Below are positions 38,043 to 50,569 of a stretch of DNA of 64,000 nucleotides, piece by piece. Within the stretch, counting starts at the first letter, position 1, and the number at the start of each line of letters is the position of its first letter. Under the pieces are notes generated by a model. That model was not told the origin of the DNA. It worked only from the letters and a program-made list of their open reading frames with translations, and did no database searches. This DNA comes from Branchiostoma floridae (lineage: Eukaryota > Chordata > Leptocardii > Amphioxiformes > Branchiostomatidae), in NCBI RefSeq assembly GCF_000003815.2, contig NC_049985.1:14830265-14894264 (forward strand). The letters are read 5' to 3'. The position numbers were made by a program, and so were the translations under genes.

Positions 38043-41000
38043 ATGTTGTTTGACATTCCTTCTCTATGTAGCCTCATGGTTCTTATTGCTACACTCAATG
38101 TCTGTGGGCTCCGTAGTCCGCAGAAGAGGAGGCAGGTTTTCGGCTTTTGCCGTCAACATAAATTTGACGTTGTTTGCCTCCAAGAGTGCCATGTTTCGTC
38201 AACATCTGAAGCGGTGCTCTGGGAGAAGGAATGGGGAGGCCAAGCGTTTTGGGCATTGGGCTCCTCCCAATCTAGAGGTGTGGGTATTTTACTCTCTCCA
38301 TCTTTCAATTTTGATGTGGTTAAAAAGTCTTGTGACGACAGTGGGCGTGTTGTCTGTGTCGTCTTGTCCGATGGTGCGCGTAATTTCAAAGTTTGTAACA
38401 TGTATGCTCCTAACATTTCTGCGGAGCGTACTGGATTTTTTAAAAATTTGTATAAGTTTCTGTCGGGGGCTGAGCCCCTTATTTTGTGCGGTGATTTTAA
38501 CTGCGTTGAAGATGTTGATATTGATAAGAGGGGCGGGAACCCGGCTCATGGTAGTGGCGGTTCCACCGTTTTAAAAGACATTTGCGCCGATTTTAATGTG
38601 CATGACTCTTGGAGACATGAGAATCCTTCTAAAAAGGTCTTCACTTGGAGACAGCCGACCAAAGGTATTGCCTGTCGGCTGGACCGATTTTATTCGTCTA
38701 AATGCCTCGTCGTTTCAAACTACTGTTTTTTACCCGCATATTTTACAGACCATGACTGTGTGTCCTTGTCAATTTTACCGGATGTGAAGAAGAAGCCTGG
38801 CTTGTGGATGTCTCGATTTTAAAAAGAGACAAAGTTTTAAATGATTTTAAACTCGCTTTTAACAATTGGAAGACTTTGAAACCAGGTTTTCCTTCTTTGC
38901 GAGCCTGGTGGGACGATGTAAAGGCTAGAACTCGCTCTCTCCTGATCAGAATTTCTTGTGAACTGGCTAGGGAGAGACGGGAGTCCATGTTTACCTTGAA
39001 TAATGAACTTGTCGATCTCACCAACAAGATGAACGACGGGGCCTCCTCGGCGGACATCTTGCGTAGGTATGAATGTACTAAGTCTTCCTTGTCCGAGTTG
39101 TCCGCTGAGGAGGCTCGCGGTGCTTTTGTTCGGTCCAGAGTCAAGCAATTTGTCGAGGGGGAAAAATGTACCTCGTATTTTATTTGTAAGCCAGGCCTCT
39201 TCCCGAAGTAGGCAGCGACGCATTTCTTCGGTCAGAGATTCTACTGGACGTGTTGTCCAAGATGACGAGGAGATTTTAGACGTTTTTAAGCTATTTTATG
39301 AAGACCTTTTTAGTGCTGAGCCTATTGATAAGTGTGAGGCGAATAACCTTTGTAACAATTTAGAAGGGTCTTTGGATCCTGATGAAGTTTCTTCATTAGA
39401 AGGTCCTCTTTCATTGGATGAGCTTTGGGCTGCATTGCGCAGTATGGAGAATAATAAGTCCCCTGGCAGTGACGGTCTCCCGAAGGAATTTTATGTCGCT
39501 TTCTGGGACGTCATTGCCGGGGATCTCCTCTCAGTTTTTGAGGAAGTTTTTTCTTCTGGCGAGCTCTCTCAGAGCCAGAGTTTTGGTGTTATTACGCTCC
39601 TTCCAAAAAAAGGGGACCCTCTGGACCCGAAGAACCGTCGCCCCATCTCTTTGTTAAATTGCGATTATAAGATTCTTGCAAAGGTCCTTAACAATAGGCT
39701 TAAGATGGTTGCCGCCTCGGTCATCAGTCCTGACCAGACATGCGGTATACCAGGCCGGTCGATACAATGTAACCTACTTTTGATGAGAGATATCATTACA
39801 TATGTTAATATGAATAACTTTGACTGTGCGATCATTTCTCTGGATCAGGCCAAGGCCTTTGATAGAGTGAATATTGATTTTCTTCACTTGACTCTTGCGA
39901 AGATGGGTTTTGGCCCGGTTTTTCGCAAATGGGTTGCTATATTGTACCACAACATTACCAGTGCTGTTCTCGTCAATGGGTCGCTATCATCTTCTTTTTC
40001 TCTCTCAAGAGGTGTTCGACAGGGGTGCCCTATGTCACCCCTGCTGTACGCAATTTCTTTGGAGCCATTTGCCGCTACAGTAAGGGCCGACGCTGCGATT
40101 CACGGCCTCAGGTTGCCTGGTGGCCGTGAAGTTAAGATCTCGCAGTATGCGGATGATAACTCGGCTATTGTTACAACCGATGAGTCGATCCGCCGGCTCT
40201 TTGCTGTTATTGACATGTATAACAGAGGTTCCGGGTCTCTTTTAAATCTTGACAAATGTATGGGTCTCTGGCTAGGTAGTTGGAGGAAAAGACTCGATTG
40301 TCCGAAGAATTTTAAATGGACATCTGTATCCATACGTTTATTGGGAGGTACTTTTGGAAGTGTTAATATGCCTTTAGTCAACTGGAGGGAGAGGCAAGCT
40401 AAGTTTAAAGCGGTTCTGCGAAGGTGGGACAGCTTCTCTTTATCCTTCGCTGGCAAGGTTGTCGTCGTTAATAACCTTGCTTTATCTACTTTGTGGTATA
40501 TTGCTCCTGTATTTTCTCCTCCCGAGTCAGTCGTCAAGGACATTACGAGAGCCGTCTTTAAGTTTTTCTGGAGTTCTCGTGCAGAAGTGGTATCTAGACA
40601 AACAGTTATGCTACCTTTGGACAAAGGTGGATGGGATCTCATTGATTTTGGAGTGAAGGCCAATTGTTTTTATTGTCGGCCGTTTACCAATATTCTTGAC
40701 CGGCCGGATCTTCCATGGGTCCAGTTGGCAAAATATTGGCTGGGTTTTTTTGCCCGTCGTTTTGAACCATCATCGTGGTCTAACAGTTCCCCCCACTCTC
40801 CTGAGGCTCCACCTCACTATTCTTTGATGCGGAAGCTCACCTTGGAATTTGTTAATGCTTCTGCTTCGAAGACTTGGGACAAGATATGCACCGTGCAGTC
40901 TTTGTACAAAGCTGCCATTTTAGCTCGTTCTCATACCCCTTCCGCTTGTTTTTTAGAGCGGGGTGTTGATTGGTCACTTGTTTTTTCAACGGTGCATAAC

Positions 41001-41534
41001 ACTCTCCTTGGGAATAACCTAAAGGAGCTTTCCTGGAAGGTCGCACATGGGGCTCTCAAAACCAACTACTTGACTTGTTCGATTTGGCACAGAACTCCTG
41101 CCCCTCTTTGTCCGAGGAGAAACTGTAGAGCTACGGAGACCGTTACCCATGCCATCTGGTCTTGTGGCGAGGTGCTCCTGACCTGGACTTGGGTCGAAGG
41201 GTTCATTAGGCGATGGGTGGTCTCTAGTTTTCGTGTTTCTCGCGCGGTCGCTCTCTATGGTGTTATGTCGTCTACCCTGAAGAAGTGTAAGAGAGATGTC
41301 TGCACCTACATTTTGGCCGTCGCTCGGTCTAAGATTTGGTGGTCCAGGTGTCAGGCTCTCTTTGACAATAATTTCGTATTTCACATTGAGCTGGTGTCTC
41401 TAATCAAGGAGGCTCTTAGGTTTAAACTCAAGATGGAGTTTGTTCGACTTGGTTCTGAAAATTTCTTGGCTGTGTGGTGCCAATCTGTTAGATGGGCAAG
41501 TGTGCGGACGGGAGTTTTGGTTCTACGTTTTTAG
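38043..41534 (+). pseudogene. LINE ORF2: endonuclease + reverse transcriptase, two frameshifts
   Basis: The N-terminal part (38043-38822) has APE-endonuclease signatures: TLNVCGL, LQECH, GDFNCVED, RLDRFY and TDHDCVSL. The frame changes near 38800-38822 to a linker (38804-39211) with VEGEKCTSYF, and again near 39190-39210 to the reverse-transcriptase frame ending at 41534. The RT shows GSDGLPKEFY, LLPKKGDP, NRRPISLLN, SLDQAKAFDRV, RGVRQGCPMSPLLY and the catalytic YADD. A C-terminal CPRRNC...HAIWSC motif looks zinc-binding. Length and order match Tx1/L1 ORF2. Only the two frameshifts interrupt it; no internal stop was seen in frame. Confidence 0.85.
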
Positions 41535-41889
41535 AGTCCTTGTCGTAGTAGTCTTTGTTTGGTGCTACAGTCTGTCTTTGCTATTGGTGGATTGTCTGTT
41601 AGATGTTCAGTGTGTGTGGTCAGTCCTTCACTATGGTGTTCTCCTTCTACTCTCTAGTCCTCTTTATAATTTCCAGTTTGCTTTGATGTGTCGTTTCTTG
41701 GCAGAAGGGTGGGCGGGTGCAAGTCTGCCTCGGGTGGAATGGCACATCCTTTTTCTTTGTTTCCATTCATGAGTTGTTTCTTCTTATATTATGATGGTTT
41801 TCAGTTTGGTCTCTGTCTGTATTACTAAAACTGTTTGTATACCCAAAATAACAAAGGGCCTTTGGAAGGGGCTTTGGAAGGGCTGGGTT

Positions 41890-41954
41890 AACAGGTCCGT
41901 CCATCCATGGAACCATGGAAGAAAGCTGGCGTAAAGCCTTGCCGGCGGCAAGGC
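41890..41954. repeat. Hairpin-ended repeat fragment
   Basis: aacaggtccgtccat matches the interior of the element at 5897-6484 (aacaggtccgttcat) and is followed by a perfect 9-bp inverted repeat with a single-base loop (gccttgccg, g, cggcaaggc). It is probably the end of a related element just downstream of the LINE. Confidence 0.5.
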
Positions 41955-42405
41955 AAAAATGCGTAAGGAACCCAAAAAGGTCAGATTAACCCAGATTAAC
42001 CCCAACGCTGGAGGGTAGAAGGGGCCTTGTATAATTAATGGAACCGTAGTGACACCGATCTCGACCTTTGACATTTCAGTAGTTACATCAGAACAAACGG
42101 GTTTGACCATTGATTCAGTGCTGGGTCAGTGCTCTTTGACATAGTCGACAATTTTGGATCACAGGTAGGAATATATTTCACTGTATAAATTCTAGATACT
42201 CCCATCTGTCGCTATGAACATGTTTTGCCACGCTGGGTTAAATGTTATCTCACATACTAGAGCTAAGGAAGTGGCATTATTATTCACACGAGAGCAAGAA
42301 TGAGCCGGAATGCCGTCAGAATGAAAATTCTTCTCTATTCGTGGGAATTCGTAGTGTGTTCCAGATATTTGTGCGCGTTCTTTGTGCGCGTTCTTTCGGC
42401 TGGCC

Positions 42406-42407
<2 letters not shown>

Positions 42408-42440
<33 letters not shown>
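42408..42440 (+). repeat. (CA)n microsatellite
   Basis: An uninterrupted run of alternating CA. A second microsatellite, (TA)n followed by (GA)n, lies at about 42613-42646, just upstream of the sulfotransferase start codon. Confidence 0.9.
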
Positions 42441-42444
<4 letters not shown>

Positions 42445-42611
42445 GCACAAGCGCACAAGCGCGCAAACATAAACTTCTTGCGAAGGTAATAACGCAAATA
42501 TTGAGGTCATTTGTACATAAAGCATGCCTCTAGTCTGGACAAATCCTCTTGTGGGAAGATCCTACCCTGGTATGCGACACTTTGTTTCATTACAGATAGG
42601 ACATATAACGT

Positions 42612-42646
<35 letters not shown>

Positions 42647-42667
42647 GTCGCAATCTGAAGTCCCGAC

Positions 42668-45600
42668 ATGGAGTTCCTCACCGTACCGGCCACAGCAGCA
42701 ACCCTGATCAGCGCTCTTGCTGCCGGTGCCTCGTACCTGGTCTACCGGCGATTTAACCACCAGCCATCTTGGCCAAAGGTTTGCGTCAGTCTGTTCTTCA
42801 ACTAGAACTTCAGAGTAAAAATAAAATACAGGTACTGTTATATATTATATACAAAAATTTGTTTCATAACTGGCTCATTTTCTCAAGAATTCCACATAAA
42901 TGTCTCTTTGAAATTGAAATATATCAATTTGTTACCTTCGCCAGAATGAATGGCAATGTTATGTTTTAGGCGTGTACGTCCGTCTGTCTGTCTGTCTGTT
43001 TGTGTGTGTTAACAGAATAACTCGAGAAGCCTTGGATGGATCCTGTTGATATTTGGTAGGTGGGTGGGGGTCGGAAAAACGAAGGTCAAGTTTGATAATG
43101 GGCTCCGTAGCGGCTTGCTAAGGTACTGCAGCGAAACCTCAATTTTTGATATCTCGTATTCGCGTTATCGGTTGACGGAAGGTTGGTGGGCTCTAACGTA
43201 AATGGCCTCTTTCACTCCCCTGAGAGAGTAATCCTGTTCGGTGTCAAGTTACAGTATCTCCAACTTGTCGAAATCCACAGAGTGCCCCAGTGATTCTATA
43301 TGAATGTGTCTCGACACCTTCTAGTTTACTGAACTGGGGCGTATATGCTCTAAGAACTTTTTAACTTTTTTGTATTTCCAGGTAAAACAATATTGTCCAT
43401 ACACCCGAAAGGTGTCGCCCAAAAAGAAGAAAAACCAATTCGCCCTCTACTCAGTTGAAGATTTCTCTCCGATCGGGGAAGCCGTAGCTGTACGGGACGT
43501 GCCCGCGTTCTTCACCAGACGTGGGAACGAGTTTTCTGCGTACGGCGTAGACTGGGAACAAGAGGCAGTGGTGCTGATCAAACCAACGGACGGCACGGAC
43601 ATGAAAAAACATCCTTTCTTTCGTGAGGTACGCACAGTCGCACACTGTCTCACTTAAGAACGTGTATTTAACATTACATCTAAACTACGAAAGGCAAAAC
43701 TACGAAAGCTTCGCCCCCTCCCCCCTAATCTCCAAGCAGATNNNNNNNNNNNNNNNNNNNNNNNNNNNNNNNNNNNNNNNNNNNNNNNNNNNNNNNNNNN
43801 NNNNNNNNNNNNNNNNNNNNNNNNNNNNNNNNNNNNNNNNNCCTACTTTGACGTCGTATAGCTCCCGAACGGCTTGTGCTAGAACAACCAAGCTTGCGTG
43901 ACTTTTCCTAGAATATTGTTGGCAACAATTAACAGAAAGTTTTAAATTCATCGTGTTACCATTGCAACGGGTCTCTGAAAGGCATATTTTACATAAATCA
44001 TTAATTTTGGTTTAAACAATTGGATTTTAAGATTTTCTTGCTCAAGTATAATTCTTTTCACATGGCTTTGATATCTTAGATATCTTAGTGTGACTTTTAT
44101 AACCAGATATCAATAAATTATGCTAATGTCATTAAGTAATTGGTCAAAATCCAAGATGGCCGACAATATTATAATGAAAAGTATAACCAGCTTATTTTCA
44201 CTGGGATTTCCTCACTACTTGTTATTTTCTTACAGAACATTCGTGTGAACGTTTCGTGTGAAACATTCGTGTGAACGTTTTCCATCCGTTTTTATGAGAT
44301 TTCAATGTCATATATCGAAAAAAGTCTCTCAAGACATTCAAGGTTGATGGTCCAAGTTGGCGGAGGGCTAAATTACAGATGACGAAATATTCGTCGTTGC
44401 GTCGGCTTTTGACAACAGAAGTCTCATTTAACACTTAAATATTGATAATAAACCATTACTGTTAACTTTTTTTGCGAAATATTTTGCTATTATGGGAATT
44501 CCCCGTTTTAGCCCAAAAATCAATTAATGACGTCATAATTACGTCATATTGATATAAAGAATTTAGAAATTATTAAACTTGACGAACATATCACCCCCTG
44601 CAAATTTGGTGATCGTACAGCAAGCCGTTTTAAAAATTACGAAGGGTGGCCGAATGAGCCCCCCCCCCCCACCCCCCCAACCCCCCAGGTCAGGGAATGC
44701 AAAAAAAGCCCATTCTGGATAGGGTTAAAGCCCTTATTTATATACATATATTCACTTTTAATTACACATTTTTGGGTTTCTGGGAATGAGCCGTATTTTA
44801 AAGTGGTCCAGTACCGCTCTTGATAATTCTTAAATGATCTTTATGTCATGTTTATTATACATATATCCAGTATCAATTACACAATTGAAATAGATAACAT
44901 ATCTAACTCCGGTTTCTTAGCATGAAATATTTCATTTTTCATTTTAAAAAAGGTTGACAGAAAAGTTGCATTCATTATGAAGTATAACGTTAAAGGTCGA
45001 ACATATGACCAAACACAAGGGTATTGAATAGCGAACAATAGATTCTTCATTTGTGTTTTCACATCTTCTGTTTTAACCTAATCATCATCATCATCAGTCG
45101 GCTGCTGTGCAGTCGGTCACGATTCTATTCCACCTCAGTCTGTCGGCAGCCAGTGCAGCTATAGCAGTAGGGTTCAGGTCGCCCTCCGCGTCCCCCAGCA
45201 GGTTTTGTATATACGTCAGGTAGTTCGTCTTCTGACGACCGGGGCGTCGTTTGCCGTGGGAAGGGACATACAAGGCATAAGTCCGCAGAGGCTCTTCTAA
45301 AGGCATTCTGAGAGCGTGTCCAATGAAGCGTAATTGGCGCTGCCTGACTTTGCAGATGAGAGGCTGGGTGTTTGTCACTCTGTATATCTCACTGTTGCTA
45401 ACACGCTGGAGACGCTTAATGTTTAACATGGTTCTGTAGCATGATGTAGCAAACGAGTTTATCTTATTCTCCATGTCAGACGACAGCACCCAAGATTCAC
45501 ATCCGTATAAAAGCACTGGCACACAGGTAACATTAAAGAGCTTGATTTTTGTGGAGGTGGGAAGTGAAGTACTACTCCAGATCTTTTGCAGTTTCCAGAA

Positions 45601-48600
45601 GGCAGTCCATGCAAGAGCCCTTCGCCTAGTGAGGTCGTTTTTACTGGATGCCATCATGCTACCCAGGTATCTAAAGTTGGTTACATTTTTGATTGGCTGG
45701 CCGTACACCTCCAGTGGTGGCTGCGGGCTGCAGTTGATGGTCATGTACTCAGTTTTAGGGACGCTGATGACCAGGCCCAGTTGTGTCCCTGCAGCAGCAG
45801 TTCTGTTAAGTTGTTCTTGTGCTTTGGGGATGGAAGACTCTAGCAAGGCGATATCGTCAGCAAAGTCCATGTCGTTTAAAATCCTAGCGGGATATCTTCT
45901 AGACTGACGAGGGTGAGTAACTATGCCAGAGTCAATATCTTCTGTCGATCTTCTCATCAGAAAGTCGATGAGCACATTTAACCTAATGATATATCTTTTT
46001 TTCGAAAAGTGATGCGTGCGCAGATGTCATCCATATAATCAAATCAACATGGCCTCATCACGGTTTGAACGACATAGACGTCACTAGGTAAATGGTACTA
46101 GTAACATAATTTCCATCAGCACGTATGATATTATATACATGAAGGTTAACGTTCTGTCAATTAATATATCGTTCTATCTTTATTTCATTCTGCCCTGTCC
46201 AGGCCCAGAGACTTAACGCGACTGAAGTTCTTGTAATTCCATTCGAACATCTGCAGGCTGTAGTGGACGCTATTTCCGACAGGATTGCGCATGTGCAGGA
46301 GGTGTTTGTGTACATGACAGGTATGGACCAGAACATCTAGTTTGTAATCACTCAGGTGTAAATGAGTATCTAGCTGCGGCTAGTGGCCTTGGTGGGGCTT
46401 TGTGGCCGAGACAGGCCTTAGGGGTATGTTCGGGCATGACGCAACCGCCATGGCACACGAGCTCGAGTCGGGGGTAGGAGGAACTCCTTACATCCTTGGT
46501 CGGAAGTCCTCCTAGGAGACGGACACTCCGAACAACAAAGCTGCATCTGCTGAAGCCGTCTCACACGTGTCATACAGTTCTGTCCCTGTGAGACTGCTCC
46601 AGTAGACGAGAGGTTGGAGAAGGAATGGCACACCCCTCCTTCACCATAAAAAGTCATGTGCAGGTCAGGCAAAAACAGGTAAATGCCTGTCTGCCTGCTC
46701 ATCTGTCGAACCAACAGGAGAACCATAATAACTGTCAGCAGCATTGACCATAGCATACGCGCATTTCTCACTTTCATAGACGTTTATATCACTTCAGAAG
46801 TAATAAAAGACCGGATTCGTATTTGAGATTTAGTTCAACGTTCTTTATCGTTATCTAATTATAAGAAACGGGGTGGGGGTGGGGGGTCATTCGCCGACAG
46901 GGTCCTAAGTCCAACCTGGTTGAAACAGAAGACAACAAGAGAATCTATGCATGTGCTAAGGCTAGAATATGGTTACATTTAATCTACTAAAAACTATTCT
47001 AAAAGTTCGTTGCTGAAGAATTGAAGCCGTTGAAAATTTGTTGAAATGTTGACACATCTGTCCCCAACAGCACGCTGTGGCTCTACCCTTCTTACCCGAG
47101 CAGTTGAAGCCACGTCGGTCGCACAAGCCTGCAGTGAACCGGATGTGTTTGATAACATCTGCCTGGAAATCATCCGTTCCAGGCGCCATAGCGAAAAGCC
47201 ATCTTCATACCATACTGCACAAATCCCTGCAATTCTCATGAGCGACGCAACTTCCGTGGCGCTGCTGAGAAACGTCGTGTCCATGTTAAACTACAACCTG
47301 GTCACATCAGACCGCCGTCATCGCTCCATCATTTTCTACAAGATACTTTCGCGTCCTATTCTAGCCGCTGATGCTATGCACCGCGCCTTTCCCACCGCCA
47401 AAACCGTTTTTCTGTACAGAAACGGCTTAGAGTTCTATGAGTCTTGGACACGACTTTGGTGCAGATACCCAGTCGTGTACAAGACTGCCAGGTTTGCCGT
47501 TCGGCTTGGCTTGTTGGGGTGGGTGCCGGCGGTCCCTCAAGACTTCAAAATGTTTGTAGATTACCTCAAGTCCCCCACAGTTAGTTATCACGGCTCGTAC
47601 TACCATTCCGTGGTAGCACGGTGGCTTGGTGCCATCAAACGCGCTGTAGAATTACAACAGAAGTACCCAGGGTATTTCTTCCATGCCACGGTCTACTACA
47701 CAGCCTTGGCGAGGGACAAGCAAGCAACGCTGGGTCTGATCATGAAGAAGCTTGGGATAGAGTGGGATCCTGAGAGCCACGAAGAGGAAAGAGACAGGGT
47801 GAAAAGGGCTTTCTTGGAAGACAGCCAGTCCGGAACATTGTTCAGTAACAGGTGCCGTAATATTTTATTCTAGGACACAGCAAGTAAATTTCATGGATGA
47901 CATCATTAATTTTTGCCTGATTTCAGAAATAAAGAGAATTTTTCTTCTTTGGAGATGGTCAAAATGGTGAAAAATCACAAAATGAGCAAATATGTTGTGT
48001 TGTCTAATAACTGTACTTGCAGAAGTGACACTAGCGAGGTAGCTATGACTGTAGTTGTAGAAGTGACACAATTTGGATAGTTGTAAAAGTGGCCAATATT
48101 GAAGCAATGAGTGTAGTTGCAAGCTTGGTAAGTGATACCAGTCTACACTAGTTTCACTTTTACTACTTATTGAATACAGGAATGGATGTGGCTGTGAAAC
48201 CATGTTTTGTTCCTTAAATTATTGTTAGAATGTTTATTGTATCTAATTTGAAAATGTAGCCATGATCTTGTTTTTTGTACCCATCTTTTTCGACACATCT
48301 CACTATTTTTGCAGTCTGCAGAGGATGTCATCCATAGAATTTACTTGCTGTGGCAAAAGGTAAAAATATCAATCATTTCAAAAAGTAAAAATAAACTTAA
48401 ATTCAAATCTATTTTTTGGCTGTTGGTATTTCAACGGCTCTATGTCTTATATTGGATGACATAGGCCATGTCATGCATGGAAATACCATTGTACGCTGGT
48501 ACTCTGTCCATTCTAACAAAAGTCTTTCAATTAACTATACCTAGTGACTGAAGAGTTTTTCTTAAATATTTTACACCACAGATCAAGCGCACCTGGCGAG

Positions 48601-48729
48601 AAGTGGGCGCCCTGCACCTCACCTGCATGGATTGGGGAATGGGAACGAGAGTACTTCTCTCACGTCTGCAGAGAAACTGGGAACGACGTTCCCGGTCCTG
48701 ACTTCATCTTACCAGATTCCATCGTGTAG
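42668..48729 (+). CDS. Type II membrane sulfotransferase-like protein, six exons
   Basis: Exons: 42668-42778, 43382-43627, 46203-46320, 47071-47851, 48315-48359, 48582-48729 (stop TAG). Every junction has GT/AG and phases close exactly, giving 482 residues. The N-terminus is a signal anchor (VPATAATLISALAAGASYLV). The PAPS 5'-phosphosulfate loop MTARCGSTLL is split by a phase-1 intron between exons 3 and 4. A candidate 3'-phosphate motif follows in exon 4 (TAKTVFLYRNGLEFYESW, resembling the R...S pattern). The last exon ends in a WEREYFSHVC...LPDSIV tail. It is likely a Golgi or plasma-membrane sulfotransferase using PAPS, substrate unknown. Its third intron... (46320-47071) holds a candidate antisense ORF, and the second intron holds a 100-N gap and a truncated LINE. 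Confidence 0.85.
42968..43190 (+). repeat. Dispersed repeat beginning with gtctgtctgtctg run
   Basis: Second plus-oriented member of the family at 21123-21475, with the same block order. It lies in the first intron of the sulfotransferase gene. Confidence 0.65.
43742..43841. other. Assembly gap, 100 N
   Basis: Exactly 100 N, the usual placeholder for a gap of unknown size. It falls in the second intron of the sulfotransferase gene, so a further exon there cannot be excluded, although exons 2 and 3 join in phase without one. Confidence 0.98.
45083..45976 (-). mobile_element. 5'-truncated LINE with 11-bp target duplication
   Basis: On the minus strand it encodes 293 residues of the C-terminal half of a reverse transcriptase (catalytic FADDIALL; VLLYGCESW; RQLRFIGHALRM; SHGKRRPGRQKTNYL) ending in a stop and a (GAT)n tail. 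It is flanked by a perfect 11-bp direct repeat, attaggttaaa on the minus strand (45072-45082 and 45977-45987). The insertion lies in the second intron of the sulfotransferase gene. It is an uninterrupted frame, so the insertion is recent, but truncation makes it dead. Confidence 0.9.
46418..46777 (-). CDS. Candidate signal-anchor ORF antisense in sulfotransferase intron
   Basis: An ATG-initiated 119-codon frame begins MKVRNARMLWSMLLTVIMVL then LLVRQMSRQ, a convincing type II signal anchor, followed by a Cys/Ser-rich segment with one NLS sequon. That start resembles Golgi glycosyl- or sulfotransferases, but the rest shows no domain I recognise. It may be a first exon, a gene fragment or chance. 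It lies wholly in the intron between sulfotransferase exons 3 and 4, on the opposite strand. Confidence 0.3.
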   Translation of the reverse strand: MKVRNARMLWSMLLTVIMVLLLVRQMSRQTGIYLFLPDLHMTFYGEGGVCHSFSNLSSTGAVSQGQNCMTRVRRLQQMQLCCSECPSPRRTSDQGCKEFLLPPTRARVPWRLRHARTYP

Positions 48730-50569
48730 AAGAGCGGGTTGGGGTGGTCTTCTAGTGATTCATTGGATCTTAGATTTGGGTAAAAACTTTCCTGATGTAA
48801 GGTTTCATAATGATGAGGTTCAACGGTGTAGTTTGCAGTTGTGTAGACATGTTTTACATGCATGAAAAATGCAGGTACTGTTTTTGGTAGGAATCATGTT
48901 TTGGAGTTTGCAATGGGGGGTAGATGTTGTGAGCCATTGTGCTTTAGCGCGCAATAGTAGTTTGCTGCACTTTTGCGGGTTCGTTTAAGAAAATATTTTG
49001 ACAGGGGTAGAGTGGCCCTAGTTGATCTGGTAACTGAAAACTCGAGCAAGTCAGCTGGGTGCAATTAGCTTTGAGTTTTAATGAGGGAGAGAAAGAGCTT
49101 TAGCTTATTCTACATCTTTTAGCATGTCGTTGAAGAGTGTCTCCTACAACAAGGATTGTGATTATGTTCTTATGGGCGTGGATGATATGACATGTGCATT
49201 TGCAATTAAGAATTATTTACTAGGTAAGCACGTACCTCCAAATTTTCGATGGCTATCAGTCTATCTTGATCACGGAGTGACCCAGTTACTGAGTCGCTGC
49301 CAGGTGCAGGTGTAACAATAAAAATGAAAATAAAAATGAAATGGTGAGGTCACTAGAAAGGTGTAGTTTTGAATCTCTCCGTTTACCATAGGTAGATATA
49401 TAAGAACAATGATGGAATAATTTTGCCAAATGTTAAACCATATTAACCCCACAACACACCGTACGCACCATCACAAAACACAATATTTCATGCAGGTTTG
49501 AGTTTTCAGACTCTTTTTATGAACTGATCAGTTCATGAACATATGAAGAAATTTTGGTGATAAGACTAAGTATCCGCAGTAAACAGCTACATCACAGTTT
49601 AGGCATCAACAAGTGAATTTTATAGATGGAATCCTCCACAGATTTCGAAAAGGAAAAACTTTTGCTACTATAGTTGCGGTAGACTCGTAACTTATGAAAT
49701 TAAAAATACAATCCGTAGTACGTGTTTGACCGTCTACTATTAGGTGCTGTGCTTAAATGTCAACATTTTATTTGAAATGAATAATATTTTACAACAGTCG
49801 TTTTGATTAAGGATTTGTTATTCTATATCACAGTCAGAATTGTTGTGGTGTTCAACTGAATAATCTGTGAAAGATTTCTCCAACTCCAAGTAGAAAATCC
49901 CTTGTATCAATGCGCGTGACCTTTACAGCTGACTACTAGTACCTCGTTGAGTCGGCTGCAGTTCCGTATGGCCTTGCATGATCCCATTCAAAAGATGGCG
50001 TGAACATTTCTAAACGATAACTTTTTTTTGGTCTTCAGTTATTTGTATAGGTTATACATTTGACTTCAATATATTAAATTGGCTTGAAAACTGCGCCCTA
50101 CTATGATTTTTTTCCGCGTCAAAGCCAGTCACCTTGTGGTTCTTAACTGTAGACATCCCCAATGGCCGAAAACTGTATTCTGCTACCTTGAGCTTGCGAG
50201 AGTCCAACTTTCTTTGAGGGGAGACGCAACAATTAGCACATGCACCTAGAGCCCACTGTGAGAGAGGTAAAATAAATGCTTTCCGCACCCCCCCCCCCCA
50301 CCCCGAAACAGTGGTATTATCGCCTGATAGCTATTTTGAGCCTAAAGGACTAATCCAAGTTCTCTGATTGGGGGGGGGGGGTCTATCTGCAGACGAGCCA
50401 TATTGAAATTCTTGCCAATGAGTTTGATGAGAGTGGGCAGGGTAGGGTAGCATATGAGGGTAAGTCTGTATGCCTTGAACATTTGATTCTTGAGATAAAT
50501 GCATATTTGTTTCCTCAAATTTCCCCCAAAGTGTGTGTGTTGGATGTCCATCGTCACTTCGATGATGAC
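48730..50569. other. Intergenic, no gene recognised
   Basis: A short ORF at 49124-49315 has a candidate GTAAGC donor inside it (near 49226) but no partner exon or domain. G-runs and C-runs occur near 50287 and 50370. Confidence 0.4.

Larger units (their letters stand above)
34200..41840 (+). mobile_element. Nearly full-length Tx1/L1-like LINE
   Basis: A long 5' untranslated region with subrepeats is followed by ORF1 (36140-38028), a 14-bp spacer and ORF2 (38043-41534), then about 300 bp of 3' sequence. Both ends are approximate: I found no clear target-site duplication. CCHC knuckles in ORF1 plus an APE-type endonuclease and L1/Tx1-style reverse transcriptase in ORF2 fit the Tx1/L1 group. 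Reading frames are interrupted at about three places, so this copy is young but probably immobile unless the breaks are sequence errors. Confidence 0.8.

Noticed and set aside
44640-44690. C-rich run resembling a CRISPR or structural repeat
   Set aside because: It is a simple poly-C tract. No CRISPR-like spaced repeats exist anywhere in this eukaryotic sequence.
49124-49315. 63-codon ORF starting MSLKSVSYNK with an internal GTAAGC
   Set aside because: No partner exon, no domain and no conservation visible within the window; too weak to call.
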